A DNA stretch of 42,639 nt from an uncultured Pelagibacteraceae bacterium. Its GTDB lineage: Bacteria > Pseudomonadota > Alphaproteobacteria > Pelagibacterales > AG-422-B15. Below the pieces are notes generated by a model. That model saw only the letters and a list, made by a program, of their open reading frames with translations. It ran no database searches and had not been told where the DNA came from. Below are positions 26,917 to 35,950 of this stretch, one piece after another. The position numbers and the translations under genes are program-made. Positions within the stretch are counted from its first letter, which is position 1, and the number at the start of each line of letters is the position of its first letter. The DNA lies in assembly GCA_902518955.1 (NCBI GenBank), contig CABYIR010000011.1, forward strand, positions 1 to 42,639, written 5' to 3'.

Positions 26917-28437
26917 TCATTTGGCAATAGGTAAATTAATGATAAATCTTGCACCTATTATTCCATTATTATCTTCAATATTATTGGCAGAAATATAGCC
27001 TTGATGAGCATCGATAATCTGTTTTGCTATATTTAAACCCAAGCCTGAATGGGTTTTCGTAGCATCTACTTCATCTCTTAAGGAATAAAAACGTTCAAAA
27101 ATTTTCTCAAAAATTGGCTCTTTTATTCCAGGTCCATTATCTGAAATTGATAAACTGGTATAATTGCTGGTTGACGATAAATTTATTGTAATTTTATCTC
27201 CATATTTTGAGAATGAAACTGCATTATCAATAATATTTTGAACAGCTTGTCGTAAAAAAGATACTTGACCCTTTATATTAAACTTATCTTTTGTACTATT
27301 ATCGTTAATAAATATGAATTCTATGTTAGTCTTATTAAGCTTTTCATACTCATGAACTATTTCAATAATTAAATCTTCAATATTAAATACTTTAGCTTCA
27401 GTTATAGATAATCTTGCTTCATCTTTAATCATAGCAGAATAGTCAGTAATAATATTTTCTATTCTCAATATATCTGACTCAATCATTGCGATGAACTTTT
27501 GGTAATCTTTTGGAGTTTTATCAAAAATAACTTCACTGGCCATTTTAATTGATGCTAATGGATTTCTTATTTCATGCATTAAATCTGCTGAATACTTTTC
27601 AGCATCGTTAATTTTCTCATATAAATTTTCTAACATTTCGTTCAGAGTTTTTGATAAGTCTCCTATTTCATCACCTCTTTTTCCTAATTCATCAATTTTT
27701 GGTTTTGATTTTAAATTTTTCTCAATATTGGCCGCAGACAGAGCTAGTATTTTTATGGGTCTTAAAATAACAAAATTTAGGAAAAAGGAGAAAATCATTA
27801 AAGATAAAATAATTGCCAAAAAACTTAAAAAAATATTTAGTCTTATTTGTTTATTTATTTCATTAATTTCAGAATTATCTTCATACGCGACAATAAATAA
27901 ACTCTCATCTAAAGATATAAAAGGAAATATGGAGAATAGTAGTAATTGGTTATTTACATAATTAATAAAAAATTTCTGACTCTCACCATCTAATGATTTT
28001 TTAAAAGAGTTATTGAACTTTGCATTATTAAAAAAGTTTCTTTTAATATTTGAGTTTTCATTTTCTACACTTTTTTGAATAGTGCCTTCTATAGTTTCAA
28101 CCGAAATCAATTCCTCAGATAGAAAAGACTCCATTTCTATGTCATATCCTTTAGTATCAAATAAAATATTTTTATCATTATCTATTATTAAGATTGATAA
28201 GTTTTTTAATTCAAGACTTGCATAAAGCTCTGATAAAGATAAGTCGGATATATTGTATTTAGAAAAATTAGTTGAATTAATATAATTATAAGAAATAAGT
28301 GTTTGAGTTTGAATAAGAGAAAGACGTTTATTTAGTTGATAATTGTTAGATAAAATTATTACAACTATAGATATGATCCCTAGGATTACAAATCCTAATA
28401 CGTTGTAAAATAAAAATTTTCTAAATAAGCTGTTCAA
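26917..28437 (-). CDS. chvG: Sensor histidine kinase, ChvG/ExoS type
   Basis: 506 residues. A membrane segment at about 10-30, a periplasmic sensor domain of roughly 170 residues and a second membrane segment at about 200-225 are followed by HAMP. HisKA carries His288 in L-M-H-E-I-R-N-P-L-A-S. The ATPase has N-I-I-D-N-A-V (N box), I-S-D-N-G-P-G-I (G1) and H-S-G-L-G-L-N-I-A-K (G2). With ChvI it forms the alphaproteobacterial ChvG-ChvI system, which responds to acid and envelope stress and is controlled by the periplasmic ExoR in rhizobia; no exoR is in this window. The order chvI-chvG with pckA divergent is conserved in the class. Confidence 0.88.
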   Translation of the reverse strand: MNSLFRKFLFYNVLGFVILGIISIVVIILSNNYQLNKRLSLIQTQTLISYNYINSTNFSKYNISDLSLSELYASLELKNLSILIIDNDKNILFDTKGYDIEMESFLSEELISVETIEGTIQKSVENENSNIKRNFFNNAKFNNSFKKSLDGESQKFFINYVNNQLLLFSIFPFISLDESLFIVAYEDNSEINEINKQIRLNIFLSFLAIILSLMIFSFFLNFVILRPIKILALSAANIEKNLKSKPKIDELGKRGDEIGDLSKTLNEMLENLYEKINDAEKYSADLMHEIRNPLASIKMASEVIFDKTPKDYQKFIAMIESDILRIENIITDYSAMIKDEARLSITEAKVFNIEDLIIEIVHEYEKLNKTNIEFIFINDNSTKDKFNIKGQVSFLRQAVQNIIDNAVSFSKYGDKITINLSSTSNYTSLSISDNGPGIKEPIFEKIFERFYSLRDEVDATKTHSGLGLNIAKQIIDAHQGYISANNIEDNNGIIGARFIINLPIAK

Positions 28438-28464
28438 GATAAATAATATTAATGAAAATTATAT

Positions 28465-29163
28465 TTATTTCCATTGATATCCTGATCCATATAAAGTGTT
28501 TATAGATTGAAATTCTGAGTCTATCTTCTTAAATTTTTTCCTTATTCTCTTCACATGGCTATCTATAGTTCGATCATCAACATATAAATCATCTTTATAA
28601 GCAATATCCATTAGACGATCTCTAGTTTTAACAATGCCTGGCTTAATAACTAATTCTTTTATTATTTTAAATTCAGTTGTTGTTAATGGATCAAGTAAAG
28701 GTTTATTTTTCCATTCACATTCTTGTTTTGAACAGTCCAGCCTTAAATCATTATAAACAATTATATCATTGCTATTCTGTTGATCAGTTTCAAGCTTGAT
28801 GCGATTTAAAGTATTTTTAATCGTTTCAACCAATATTTGTTTAGAAAAATTTCCTCCTTTGGTGACATAATTATCTGCTCCTTGCATTAAACCTTTCAAG
28901 CGATCTACTTCTTTATCTTTTGAAGTTAAAAAAATTACTGGAATTTTTAATTTTTCTCTTATCTTACGAAAAAGTTCATAACCATCCATTTTTGGCATCT
29001 TAATATCAATCACAGCAATATCTGGCGGCATCCTATACATTCCTCTTAAAGCAGAAATGCCGTCTGAATAGCTCTGAATTGAAAAATCTTCTTTTTTAAG
29101 AATTTCTTCTAAAGATACAAGAATATTTCTATCATCATCAACTAATGCTATTGTAGGCTTCAT
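28465..29163 (-). CDS. chvI: Response regulator, ChvI type (OmpR/PhoB family)
   Basis: 232 residues. The receiver domain has the acidic pocket Asp9-Asp11, phosphoacceptor Asp53 in A-V-I-D-I-K-M-P, Thr/Ser in F-L-T-S-K-D, and the conserved Lys in Y-V-T-K-G-G. The winged-helix output domain (about 130-230) includes T-T-E-F-K-I-I-K and D-D-R-T-I-D-S-H-V-K-R-I-R-K-K-F. The V-T-K-G-G and Y-V-D-D-R-T-I-D-S-H signatures match ChvI closely. It lies 27 nt upstream of chvG in the same operon, and its promoter should lie in the 134-nt space shared with divergent pckA. Confidence 0.91.
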   Translation of the reverse strand: MKPTIALVDDDRNILVSLEEILKKEDFSIQSYSDGISALRGMYRMPPDIAVIDIKMPKMDGYELFRKIREKLKIPVIFLTSKDKEVDRLKGLMQGADNYVTKGGNFSKQILVETIKNTLNRIKLETDQQNSNDIIVYNDLRLDCSKQECEWKNKPLLDPLTTTEFKIIKELVIKPGIVKTRDRLMDIAYKDDLYVDDRTIDSHVKRIRKKFKKIDSEFQSINTLYGSGYQWK

Positions 29164-29183
29164 TTCTCAAATTTAAATATTAT

Positions 29184-29211
29184 TTGTGTCATTATCATGG
29201 CTAGCTATTAT
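29184..29211 (+). promoter_or_regulatory. Possible pckA promoter in the chvI-pckA intergenic region
   Basis: TTGTGT at 29184-29189 and TATTAT at 29206-29211 are separated by 16 nt. The position between divergent chvI and pckA is right for a pckA promoter, but the match is moderate and the region is AT-rich throughout. Confidence 0.3.
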
Positions 29212-29297
29212 GAATATTTATCCCCACTAAGTATTAAATTTTAAACTTAACATAAATCGTGAAATATGTTTAATTGGCAATCACAATTTTTAGGATT

Positions 29298-30878
29298 ATG
29301 GAAAATAGCTTAAATTCGGCATTTATTAATAATGCATCTGAGATCTATAGAAATCTCACATCTAAAAAGCTTTATGATATAGCAATAGAAAATAGTGAGG
29401 GCAAACTGTCAAAACATGGAGCACTAGTAGTTAAGACTGGTAAAAAAACTGGTCGATCAGCTAACGATAAATTTTTTGTTCGAGATAAAGTACATGGAGA
29501 AAATATACACTTTGGAAAGACCAATGTTGAAATTTCTAGTGAAAACTTTGATAAAATTTTAGATAGTTTTATAAAATATTCAAAAAATAAAAAAATTTAT
29601 ATTAATGATCTATTCGGAGGTGCCGATAGGAAAAATTCACTACCAGTCACTATAATGACAGAGTTTGCCTGGCATGGATTATTTGCAAGACACTTATTGG
29701 TAAGACCAACAGAAGCTGAACTACAAAATTATAAGAGTGAATTTACAATTATTAATTTCCCTCATCTAAAGATGGACCCAAAAATTCATGGGACTAATAG
29801 TGAGACAGCAATTGTAGTTAATTTAGAAAAAAAATTAATTTTAATCTGTGGCACTGAGTATGCAGGTGAAACAAAGAAATCTGTTTTCACTCTTTTAAAT
29901 TTTTTTCTACCGGAAAAAAATATTATGCCAATGCACTGCTCAGTAAATACTGGCCCAGATGGAGATTCATCTATTTTTTTTGGTCTTTCAGGAACTGGAA
30001 AAACTACATTAAGTGCTGACCCAAATCGATCACTTTTGGGTGATGACGAACATGGCTGGTCAGACGATGGCCTTTTTAATTTTGAAGGTGGATGTTATGC
30101 CAAACTTATGAGACTTTCGGAGGAAGCTGAGCCAGAAATATATGCTACAACACAAATGAAACAAACTGTAATCGAAAATGCAATTCTCAAATCAGACGGC
30201 ACTCTAGATTTAGATGATAATTCTATTACAGAAAATACTCGTGGGGCATACCCATTAGAATTTATTCCAAATGTAACTCTAAGTGGCAAAACAAATCATC
30301 CAACAAACATAGTTATGTTAACCGCTGATGCATTTGGAGTTTTACCTCCTATATCAAAACTCTCACCTTCTCAAGCTATGTATCACTTTTTATCAGGATA
30401 TACGGCTAAAGTTGCTGGAACTGAGATGGGCTTAGGCAAAGAACCTCAGGCAACTTTCTCGACTTGTTTTGGAAGCCCATTCATGCCTAGAAATCCTATT
30501 GAATATGGGGACCTTCTGAAAAACAAAATCTCGGAGTACAATGTAAACTGTTGGCTAGTTAATACGGGTTGGATCGGTGGAGTCTATGGAGTTGGAAAAA
30601 GAATTAGCATAAAAGATACAAGAACTCTATTGAATGCAGCGTTATCAGGCGAGTTAGCGGATGCTGAAATGAGAAAAGATGAAAACTTTGGTTTTTTAGT
30701 CCCTCTTGATGTAAATAATGTAGATTCTAAAATTCTTGATCCAAAAAATTCTTGGGAAGATCCAAGCGCTTACGATACGCAAGCAAAAAAGTTAGTTTCA
30801 ATGTTTATTGATAACTTTGCCCAATTTGAAAATGATGTTGATGAAAACATTAAATCTTCGGGTCCTGTTAGCATCTAA
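29298..30878 (+). CDS. pckA: Phosphoenolpyruvate carboxykinase (ATP)
   Basis: 526 residues from the chosen ATG at 29298. A TTG 24 nt upstream in frame (29274) is less likely, because family members start close to this position and an AGGA lies just before the ATG. PckA converts oxaloacetate and ATP to phosphoenolpyruvate and CO2, the committed step of gluconeogenesis. Marks are G-R-S-A-N-D-K-F near the N terminus, the kinase P-loop G-L-S-G-T-G-K-T-T-L-S-A-D, and G-D-D-E-H-G-W. Also present are F-N-F-E-G-G-C-Y-A-K and N-T-G-W-I-G-G. Growth on organic and amino acids, as the liv genes suggest, would require it. Its stop overlaps the stop of convergent MFS (CTAA). Confidence 0.96.
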   Translation: MENSLNSAFINNASEIYRNLTSKKLYDIAIENSEGKLSKHGALVVKTGKKTGRSANDKFFVRDKVHGENIHFGKTNVEISSENFDKILDSFIKYSKNKKIYINDLFGGADRKNSLPVTIMTEFAWHGLFARHLLVRPTEAELQNYKSEFTIINFPHLKMDPKIHGTNSETAIVVNLEKKLILICGTEYAGETKKSVFTLLNFFLPEKNIMPMHCSVNTGPDGDSSIFFGLSGTGKTTLSADPNRSLLGDDEHGWSDDGLFNFEGGCYAKLMRLSEEAEPEIYATTQMKQTVIENAILKSDGTLDLDDNSITENTRGAYPLEFIPNVTLSGKTNHPTNIVMLTADAFGVLPPISKLSPSQAMYHFLSGYTAKVAGTEMGLGKEPQATFSTCFGSPFMPRNPIEYGDLLKNKISEYNVNCWLVNTGWIGGVYGVGKRISIKDTRTLLNAALSGELADAEMRKDENFGFLVPLDVNNVDSKILDPKNSWEDPSAYDTQAKKLVSMFIDNFAQFENDVDENIKSSGPVSI

Positions 30879-32143
30879 ATTAATTGAGCTTTTTTTATAT
30901 CTTCATCATAAGTTTTTCTAGAGAGATGATAGCAAATCAATGAAAGAAAGGTAAATGCTGCCATCAAAGAAGTAGACCAAGATAAAGGGTATTCAAAATT
31001 TGAAAAGATTGTGTCTGAGAGATATCCTGTAAAAAAACTTCCAATTCCCATACCTACAATATTTACACCTAGTATCCAAATTGCAATTATTGAAGTTCTA
31101 ACTTTGTATGGAGACAAAGATTGAACTGCTGCAAAAGTTGGACCATAAAATACTGTAACTTGAAACGTTATTAGGAAAAGTGCGATGTAGAAATAAATTC
31201 CGTCAGGAGAGGCAAATCTATAATAAATACTTGCAGGTATTAAAAATGAATAAATAATAATTAACGCTAACATTGCGCCAGCCTTATATCGCTTTGCAAA
31301 GTAATCACCGACAAAGCCTCCAAAAATTGCACCCATTGAGCCCCCAACAACAAAAAAGACCCCAAATATTGCAGTATATTCTTCCTCTTTAAACCCTCTC
31401 TCTTGAACAGCCCAAACTGTATCAAAACCTCCAACGCCAAGGGGTATATGACCTATAACCCCGCCTAACATAATAAGCCAGAGAGATCTAATATTAGTTA
31501 TCGATTTGAAAGCAAGATTTACTATTTCGCTAATTTTTTGTTGTTTTAATCTTTGACTATTCTTTTTATCAAATGAGCCTCTTGTTGGCTCAGTCATAAA
31601 ATAAATCAATACTCCTATTACTATACCAATAACTCCAAGAGAAATAAAAATAGTTCTCCAACCCAGAATAGGGCCAAGCACGCTAGCAATTAGAAAGCCA
31701 AAACCAACTCCTAGAGGTATGCCTAAGTAATATATAGCTGTTGCTAAACCTCTTCTTTCTTGAGGAAATACATCGCTTAGCATAGACAATGCATTCGGAG
31801 ATAATGATGATTCCCCTACTCCGATCAATGCTCTTGAAATAAATAATGTAGATATATTCTTTGCAAGTCCGGTCAATGATGTCATGGCGCTCCAAAAAAT
31901 GATTCCTATACCAATTATCTTAGTACGACTAAATCGATCTCCCAATACACCTATAAAAACTGATGCAACTGAATAAGAAAATAAAAAAACTAATCCAGTG
32001 AGCAATCCCCACTGTGTGTTTGATAGACTGAATTCAGTTTTAATCGTATCACCAAAGGCAAAAAGTATATTCCTGTCTACAAAATTAATGATATTTAAAG
32101 ATAGAAATACAGAAAGATAAAATTTTGAGGATAATACATTCAT
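30875..32143 (-). CDS. Major facilitator superfamily transporter (spinster-like)
   Basis: 422 residues with twelve predicted membrane segments. Motif A, G-V-L-G-D-R-F-S-R-T-K, is at about residues 64-74, and G-V-G-E-S-S-L-S-P-N-A follows in the fourth segment. The N-I-I-N-F-V-D-R-N-I-L start and the G-E-S-S-x-x-P block resemble the spinster-like/anion-cation symporter branch of MFS. The substrate is unknown. It is 3 nt downstream of the cytidylyltransferase-cupin gene, so it lies in the operon with polA. Confidence 0.87.
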   Translation of the reverse strand: MNVLSSKFYLSVFLSLNIINFVDRNILFAFGDTIKTEFSLSNTQWGLLTGLVFLFSYSVASVFIGVLGDRFSRTKIIGIGIIFWSAMTSLTGLAKNISTLFISRALIGVGESSLSPNALSMLSDVFPQERRGLATAIYYLGIPLGVGFGFLIASVLGPILGWRTIFISLGVIGIVIGVLIYFMTEPTRGSFDKKNSQRLKQQKISEIVNLAFKSITNIRSLWLIMLGGVIGHIPLGVGGFDTVWAVQERGFKEEEYTAIFGVFFVVGGSMGAIFGGFVGDYFAKRYKAGAMLALIIIYSFLIPASIYYRFASPDGIYFYIALFLITFQVTVFYGPTFAAVQSLSPYKVRTSIIAIWILGVNIVGMGIGSFFTGYLSDTIFSNFEYPLSWSTSLMAAFTFLSLICYHLSRKTYDEDIKKAQLI

Positions 32144-32146
32144 GAA

Positions 32147-32923
32147 CTATGATCTATTATAGTCATCGTCATACCTTTTAATATCGTCTTCTCCAAAATA
32201 AGTTCCTGTTTGTATTTCAATTATATTGAGAGGTTTATCGGTTTTATTTTCAAGTCGATGCTGAGACTCAACAGGTATGAATATTGACTCATTCAATTTC
32301 AGATTTAATGTTTTATCATTAATTGTAACAAATGCTTCACCATTAATAACCGTCCAGACTTCAGATCTTTTGCTATGTGATTGTAGGCTTAATCTTGATT
32401 TTGGGTTTACCTGTATTTCCTTCACTTTGTGGTCATTAGAGTCATCAATAACTCTATACCAGCCCCATGGTCTAATCTCTCTTGTGCCATTCCAGTTTTT
32501 GAGAATCCAACTTGATGAATTCTTTTTATAATCTCCACCTACTCCAAACTCAAAGCTTACATTATGATGATCATTAAATTTATCCATCTCCGGAATATTT
32601 TTATCATTTCGATCTCCACCATTTGCAAATACTATCTTATGATTAGGATATCTTTGAAGAACTTTGTGAATTGCATCACTTGCAGAATTAAATTCATCAT
32701 CTTCAAATTCGATAGCTTCATCAACTACTGATAAATTTGAAATTATATTCATCCTTTCATCTATAGGCATAAAGGGACTTCCCTTTTTATTAATCAGCCA
32801 TTGATCAGAATTAACTCCTACGATCAATTTATCACCAAGTTTTTTTGCATCTTTCAAATATAAAATATGACCACTATGAATAGGATCAAAACCACCTGTA
32901 ACTAAAACTATTACTTCACTCAT
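32147..32923 (-). CDS. Cytidylyltransferase-cupin fusion protein
   Basis: 258 residues with two domains. Residues 1-140 are a nucleotidyltransferase of the glycerol-3-phosphate cytidylyltransferase/RfaE class, with G-G-F-D-P-I-H-S-G-H at 10-19 and a G-G-D-R-N-D-K-N segment at 102-109. Residues 148-250 are a cupin like the C-terminal part of type II phosphomannose isomerases. It begins R-P-W-G-W-Y-R-V and has the metal-site pattern H-S-K-R-S-E-V-W (His183, Glu188) and P-V-E-S-Q-H-R-L (His222). A pathway for an activated sugar or polyol phosphate for surface glycans is plausible, with the cupin binding or isomerising the sugar. The substrate is unknown. It overlaps the polA stop by 1 nt and precedes an MFS gene. 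Confidence 0.8.
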   Translation of the reverse strand: MSEVIVLVTGGFDPIHSGHILYLKDAKKLGDKLIVGVNSDQWLINKKGSPFMPIDERMNIISNLSVVDEAIEFEDDEFNSASDAIHKVLQRYPNHKIVFANGGDRNDKNIPEMDKFNDHHNVSFEFGVGGDYKKNSSSWILKNWNGTREIRPWGWYRVIDDSNDHKVKEIQVNPKSRLSLQSHSKRSEVWTVINGEAFVTINDKTLNLKLNESIFIPVESQHRLENKTDKPLNIIEIQTGTYFGEDDIKRYDDDYNRS

Positions 32924-35712
32924 TAATGCGCCTCATTCCAATTTTTACCAGAGTTACTATCAACTATCAAAGGTATACTTAATTTAGTATGAGGCTCTAA
33001 GGCATTTTGCATTTCATTTATTATTAATTTAGAAAATTTTTCAATTTTGCTCTTTTGAATTTCAAAAATTAATTCATCGTGTACTTGTAAAATCATTTTA
33101 CAATCTTCATCGTTATTCAACTTTTTATCAATTTTTATCATAGCATATTTAATGATATCTGCTGCAGTTCCTTGAATTGGAGCATTTATTGCAGCTCTTT
33201 CTTGAAAAGATCGTAAAGCAAAATTTTTATCTTTTATTCGTGGAAAAAAACATTTTCGTCCACATAATGTCTCAACATAACCGTTTTGACGGCATAACTC
33301 CTTAGTGTTTTCCATATAATCTTTTATTCCACTAAATTTACTAAAATATTTTTTTATAAAATCTGAAGCCTCAAAATTAGATATACTGAGTTGTTTAGCT
33401 AATCCATATGCAGAAATTCCATAAATAATTCCAAAATTAACCGCTTTAGCCTGTCTCCTCAGATCACTGGTAACATCTTTCATTTTAATATTAAATATTT
33501 CTGAGGCAGTCCTCTTATGAATATCATCATTGTTATTAAAAGCTTCTTTAAGCTGATCAACGTTAGCTATGTGTGCAAGAACTCTTAATTCAATTTGACT
33601 ATAGTCAGCAGAAAATATTGTTTTATTTTTTTCAGCAATAAAGGCTTTACGAATTGATCTACCTTCGTCAGTTCTAATGGGTATATTTTGAAGATTAGGA
33701 TCTGATGAAGCTAGTCTACCGGTATTTGTTGACGCCATTGAAAAAGAAGTATGAATTCTACCAGTTTCTTGAGATATATGGCCTTGAAGAGCTTCAGAAT
33801 AAGTGCTGCGTAACTTTGAAATTTGTCTCCAGTCGATAATATGTTCCGCAATCTTATTTCCTTCATACGCAAGGTCCTCCAAAACTTCGATGCCAGTCGA
33901 TCTTTCACCAGATCTTGTTTTTTTGGGAGGATTTAATTTTAGAAAATCAAATAAAATTTCTGATAACTGTTTAGGTGATCCAATATTAAATTCTTTACCT
34001 GCTAGCTTAAAAATCTTTTTTTCAACATTTTTAATCCTTAACTCAAATTCATTAGACAAATTTTTAAGGTAATTATTATCGACTTTCATTCCATTTGTTT
34101 CCATCTTTAAAATGGAATTTATTAGCGGCCTTTCAATGTCATAATAAACAGACGCGTTTCTCTCATTAAGTATTCTTTTCTTAAATAATTTATATAGTTT
34201 GAATGTAATTTCAGAATCTTCCGCAGCATAATTTATAGCTTCAGAAATTTTAACTTGGTCAAATGTTAGTTGAGATTTACCTGAACCAACTACATCTTTG
34301 AATTTTATTGTTTCACGATTAAGGTGAATCTTGGCCAAATCGTCCATATTATGACGATTTATTCCAGCATCACATGCTAGAGACATTAACATTGTATCAT
34401 CAATACTATTTACTTGAATTTCATACTTTTGAAGAATAGCAATATCAAATTTAATATTATGCCCAACCTTAATGATTGATTCTGAATTAAAAAGTGGGGC
34501 TAATTTTTTTTTAATCTTACTAATTTCTAATTGTTTTGTATCCTCTTGATGACCAATTGGGATATAAAAAGAATTTTCTGAATTAAAACAAATAGAGATT
34601 CCTACTAATTTTGCTTTTTGTATATCCAATGAATCTGTTTCAACATCAAATACAAACATATCTTGTCTAGAAATTTGATTTATAATTTCTTCAAGTTTAT
34701 TTTCATCATTTATAATTGAATAATTTGTTTCTTCATGGATGGTTTGATCAATACTTTTTCTGATAGCTGGTTTTTTTTCAAAATTTGAAATTGATATCTT
34801 ATTTTTATTTTTGCTAGCTGAAAGATCAACGTTAGGATTTTTTTTCTTTATTCTATCAGATAATTTATTTAACTCTAAATCCGATAAAAATGGAATTAGT
34901 TCTTTTATATTTGCTTTAGTACTTTTAAGTTCGTCAATTGTGGGAATATTACTTACATTATTTTTAAGCGTAACTAACTTCTTGCTTATTAAAATTTGTT
35001 CTTGAAAATTCTCTAATGTCTCTCGTCGTTTATTCTGCTTTATTTGATGACAGTTTTTAAGCAAATTTTCTAGATTTCCAAACTCATTAATTAATGTTGC
35101 TGCTGTTTTAACTCCTATACCGGGTGCCCCTGGAACATTATCTGAACTGTCGCCCGCCAAAGCCTGAACATCTATAACTTTTTTTGGGTCAACTCCAAAT
35201 TTTTCTATAACTTCATTTGGTCCAATTGATTTATTTTTCATTGTATCAATAAGTGAAATATTACTACTTACAATCTGCATAAGGTCTTTATCTGAAGAAA
35301 CAATTGAAACTTTCCATCCCTTTTCATTTCCAATACGTGCATATGTAGCAATAATATCATCAGCCTCGAATCCAGGTAATTCAATAGATTGAATACCAAA
35401 AGCTTTTACAGAATCTTTTATTATTTGAAATTGAGGAATTAAATCTTCAGGTGGTTCTCCTCGATTTGCTTTATAATCTTTATAAATATCATTTCTAAAT
35501 GTCTTTCTTGCACTATCAAATATAACAGCTATATGTGATGGCTTAACATCGCGATTTGTATCCTCAACTAATTTATAAATCATATTACAGAAACCATTAA
35601 CTGCTCCAGTTGGAAGTCCATCACTTTTTCGATATAGAGGAGGCAGGGCATAGTAAGCTCTAAAAATATATCCAGAGCCATCAATTAAAAATAGATGGTT
35701 TTTTTTAGTCAT
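32923..35712 (-). CDS. polA: DNA polymerase I
   Basis: 929 residues, full length. The 5'-nuclease domain (about 1-300) has F-L-I-D-G-S-G-Y-I-F-R-A, E-A-D-D-I-I-A and G-D-S-S-D-N-V-P-G. The 3'-5' exonuclease domain (about 345-520) keeps the DxE motif in F-D-V-E-T-D-S. The polymerase domain has motif A F-S-A-D-Y-S-Q-I-E-L-R, motif B R-R-Q-A-K-A-V-N-F-G-I-I-Y-G and motif C L-Q-V-H-D-E-L. It removes RNA primers and fills gaps. Keeping the proofreading motif is notable because some bacteria have lost it. It lies 3 nt downstream of the small zinc protein gene and 1 nt overlaps the next gene. Confidence 0.97.
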   Translation of the reverse strand: MTKKNHLFLIDGSGYIFRAYYALPPLYRKSDGLPTGAVNGFCNMIYKLVEDTNRDVKPSHIAVIFDSARKTFRNDIYKDYKANRGEPPEDLIPQFQIIKDSVKAFGIQSIELPGFEADDIIATYARIGNEKGWKVSIVSSDKDLMQIVSSNISLIDTMKNKSIGPNEVIEKFGVDPKKVIDVQALAGDSSDNVPGAPGIGVKTAATLINEFGNLENLLKNCHQIKQNKRRETLENFQEQILISKKLVTLKNNVSNIPTIDELKSTKANIKELIPFLSDLELNKLSDRIKKKNPNVDLSASKNKNKISISNFEKKPAIRKSIDQTIHEETNYSIINDENKLEEIINQISRQDMFVFDVETDSLDIQKAKLVGISICFNSENSFYIPIGHQEDTKQLEISKIKKKLAPLFNSESIIKVGHNIKFDIAILQKYEIQVNSIDDTMLMSLACDAGINRHNMDDLAKIHLNRETIKFKDVVGSGKSQLTFDQVKISEAINYAAEDSEITFKLYKLFKKRILNERNASVYYDIERPLINSILKMETNGMKVDNNYLKNLSNEFELRIKNVEKKIFKLAGKEFNIGSPKQLSEILFDFLKLNPPKKTRSGERSTGIEVLEDLAYEGNKIAEHIIDWRQISKLRSTYSEALQGHISQETGRIHTSFSMASTNTGRLASSDPNLQNIPIRTDEGRSIRKAFIAEKNKTIFSADYSQIELRVLAHIANVDQLKEAFNNNDDIHKRTASEIFNIKMKDVTSDLRRQAKAVNFGIIYGISAYGLAKQLSISNFEASDFIKKYFSKFSGIKDYMENTKELCRQNGYVETLCGRKCFFPRIKDKNFALRSFQERAAINAPIQGTAADIIKYAMIKIDKKLNNDEDCKMILQVHDELIFEIQKSKIEKFSKLIINEMQNALEPHTKLSIPLIVDSNSGKNWNEAH

Positions 35713-35715
35713 AAA

Positions 35716-35895
35716 CTAAAGTTCTAGAATAAAAATTTTACTACAGTAAGGACAGATAATTTGATTTTCTTTTCCCATATCAAGATATATTTTTGGATGT
35801 CCAAGAACTCCTCCACCGCCATTACAACTGACTTTTTTGCTTTTAACGGTTTCAGAAACTTGAGAATGATAATTTTTTTTATCTGGTGAGCTCAT
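35716..35895 (-). CDS. Small zf-CHCC zinc-finger protein (NDUFS6-like), 59 aa
   Basis: Translating the minus strand from the ATG at 35895 gives 59 residues that are easy to miss. The pattern V-S-C-N-G-G-G-G-V-L-G-H-P-K-I-Y-L (Cys24, His33) and I-I-C-P-Y-C-S-K-I-F (Cys48, Cys51) is the Cys-His-Cys-Cys zinc finger of the zf-CHCC family. This family includes the 13-kDa accessory subunit of mitochondrial complex I (NDUFS6), and alphaproteobacterial members are thought to be its relatives. A role at respiratory complex I is likely by homology only. It ends 3 nt before the polA start on the same strand, so it should be co-transcribed with polA. Confidence 0.85.
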   Translation of the reverse strand: MSSPDKKNYHSQVSETVKSKKVSCNGGGGVLGHPKIYLDMGKENQIICPYCSKIFILEL

Positions 35896-35950
35896 AAGTT
35901 TATATGATACAAGAAATTAAAATAAAAACTATTATTTGTACAAAATAGTT

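Noticed and set aside
26699-26998. 99-codon + strand frame across the ahcY start and chvG end
   Set aside because: It overlaps two well-supported genes on the other strand and shows no domain or ribosome site.
29274-29297. TTG start giving a pckA product eight residues longer
   Set aside because: The ATG at 29298 is preceded by AGGA and matches the usual N-terminal length of the family; the TTG has no ribosome site.
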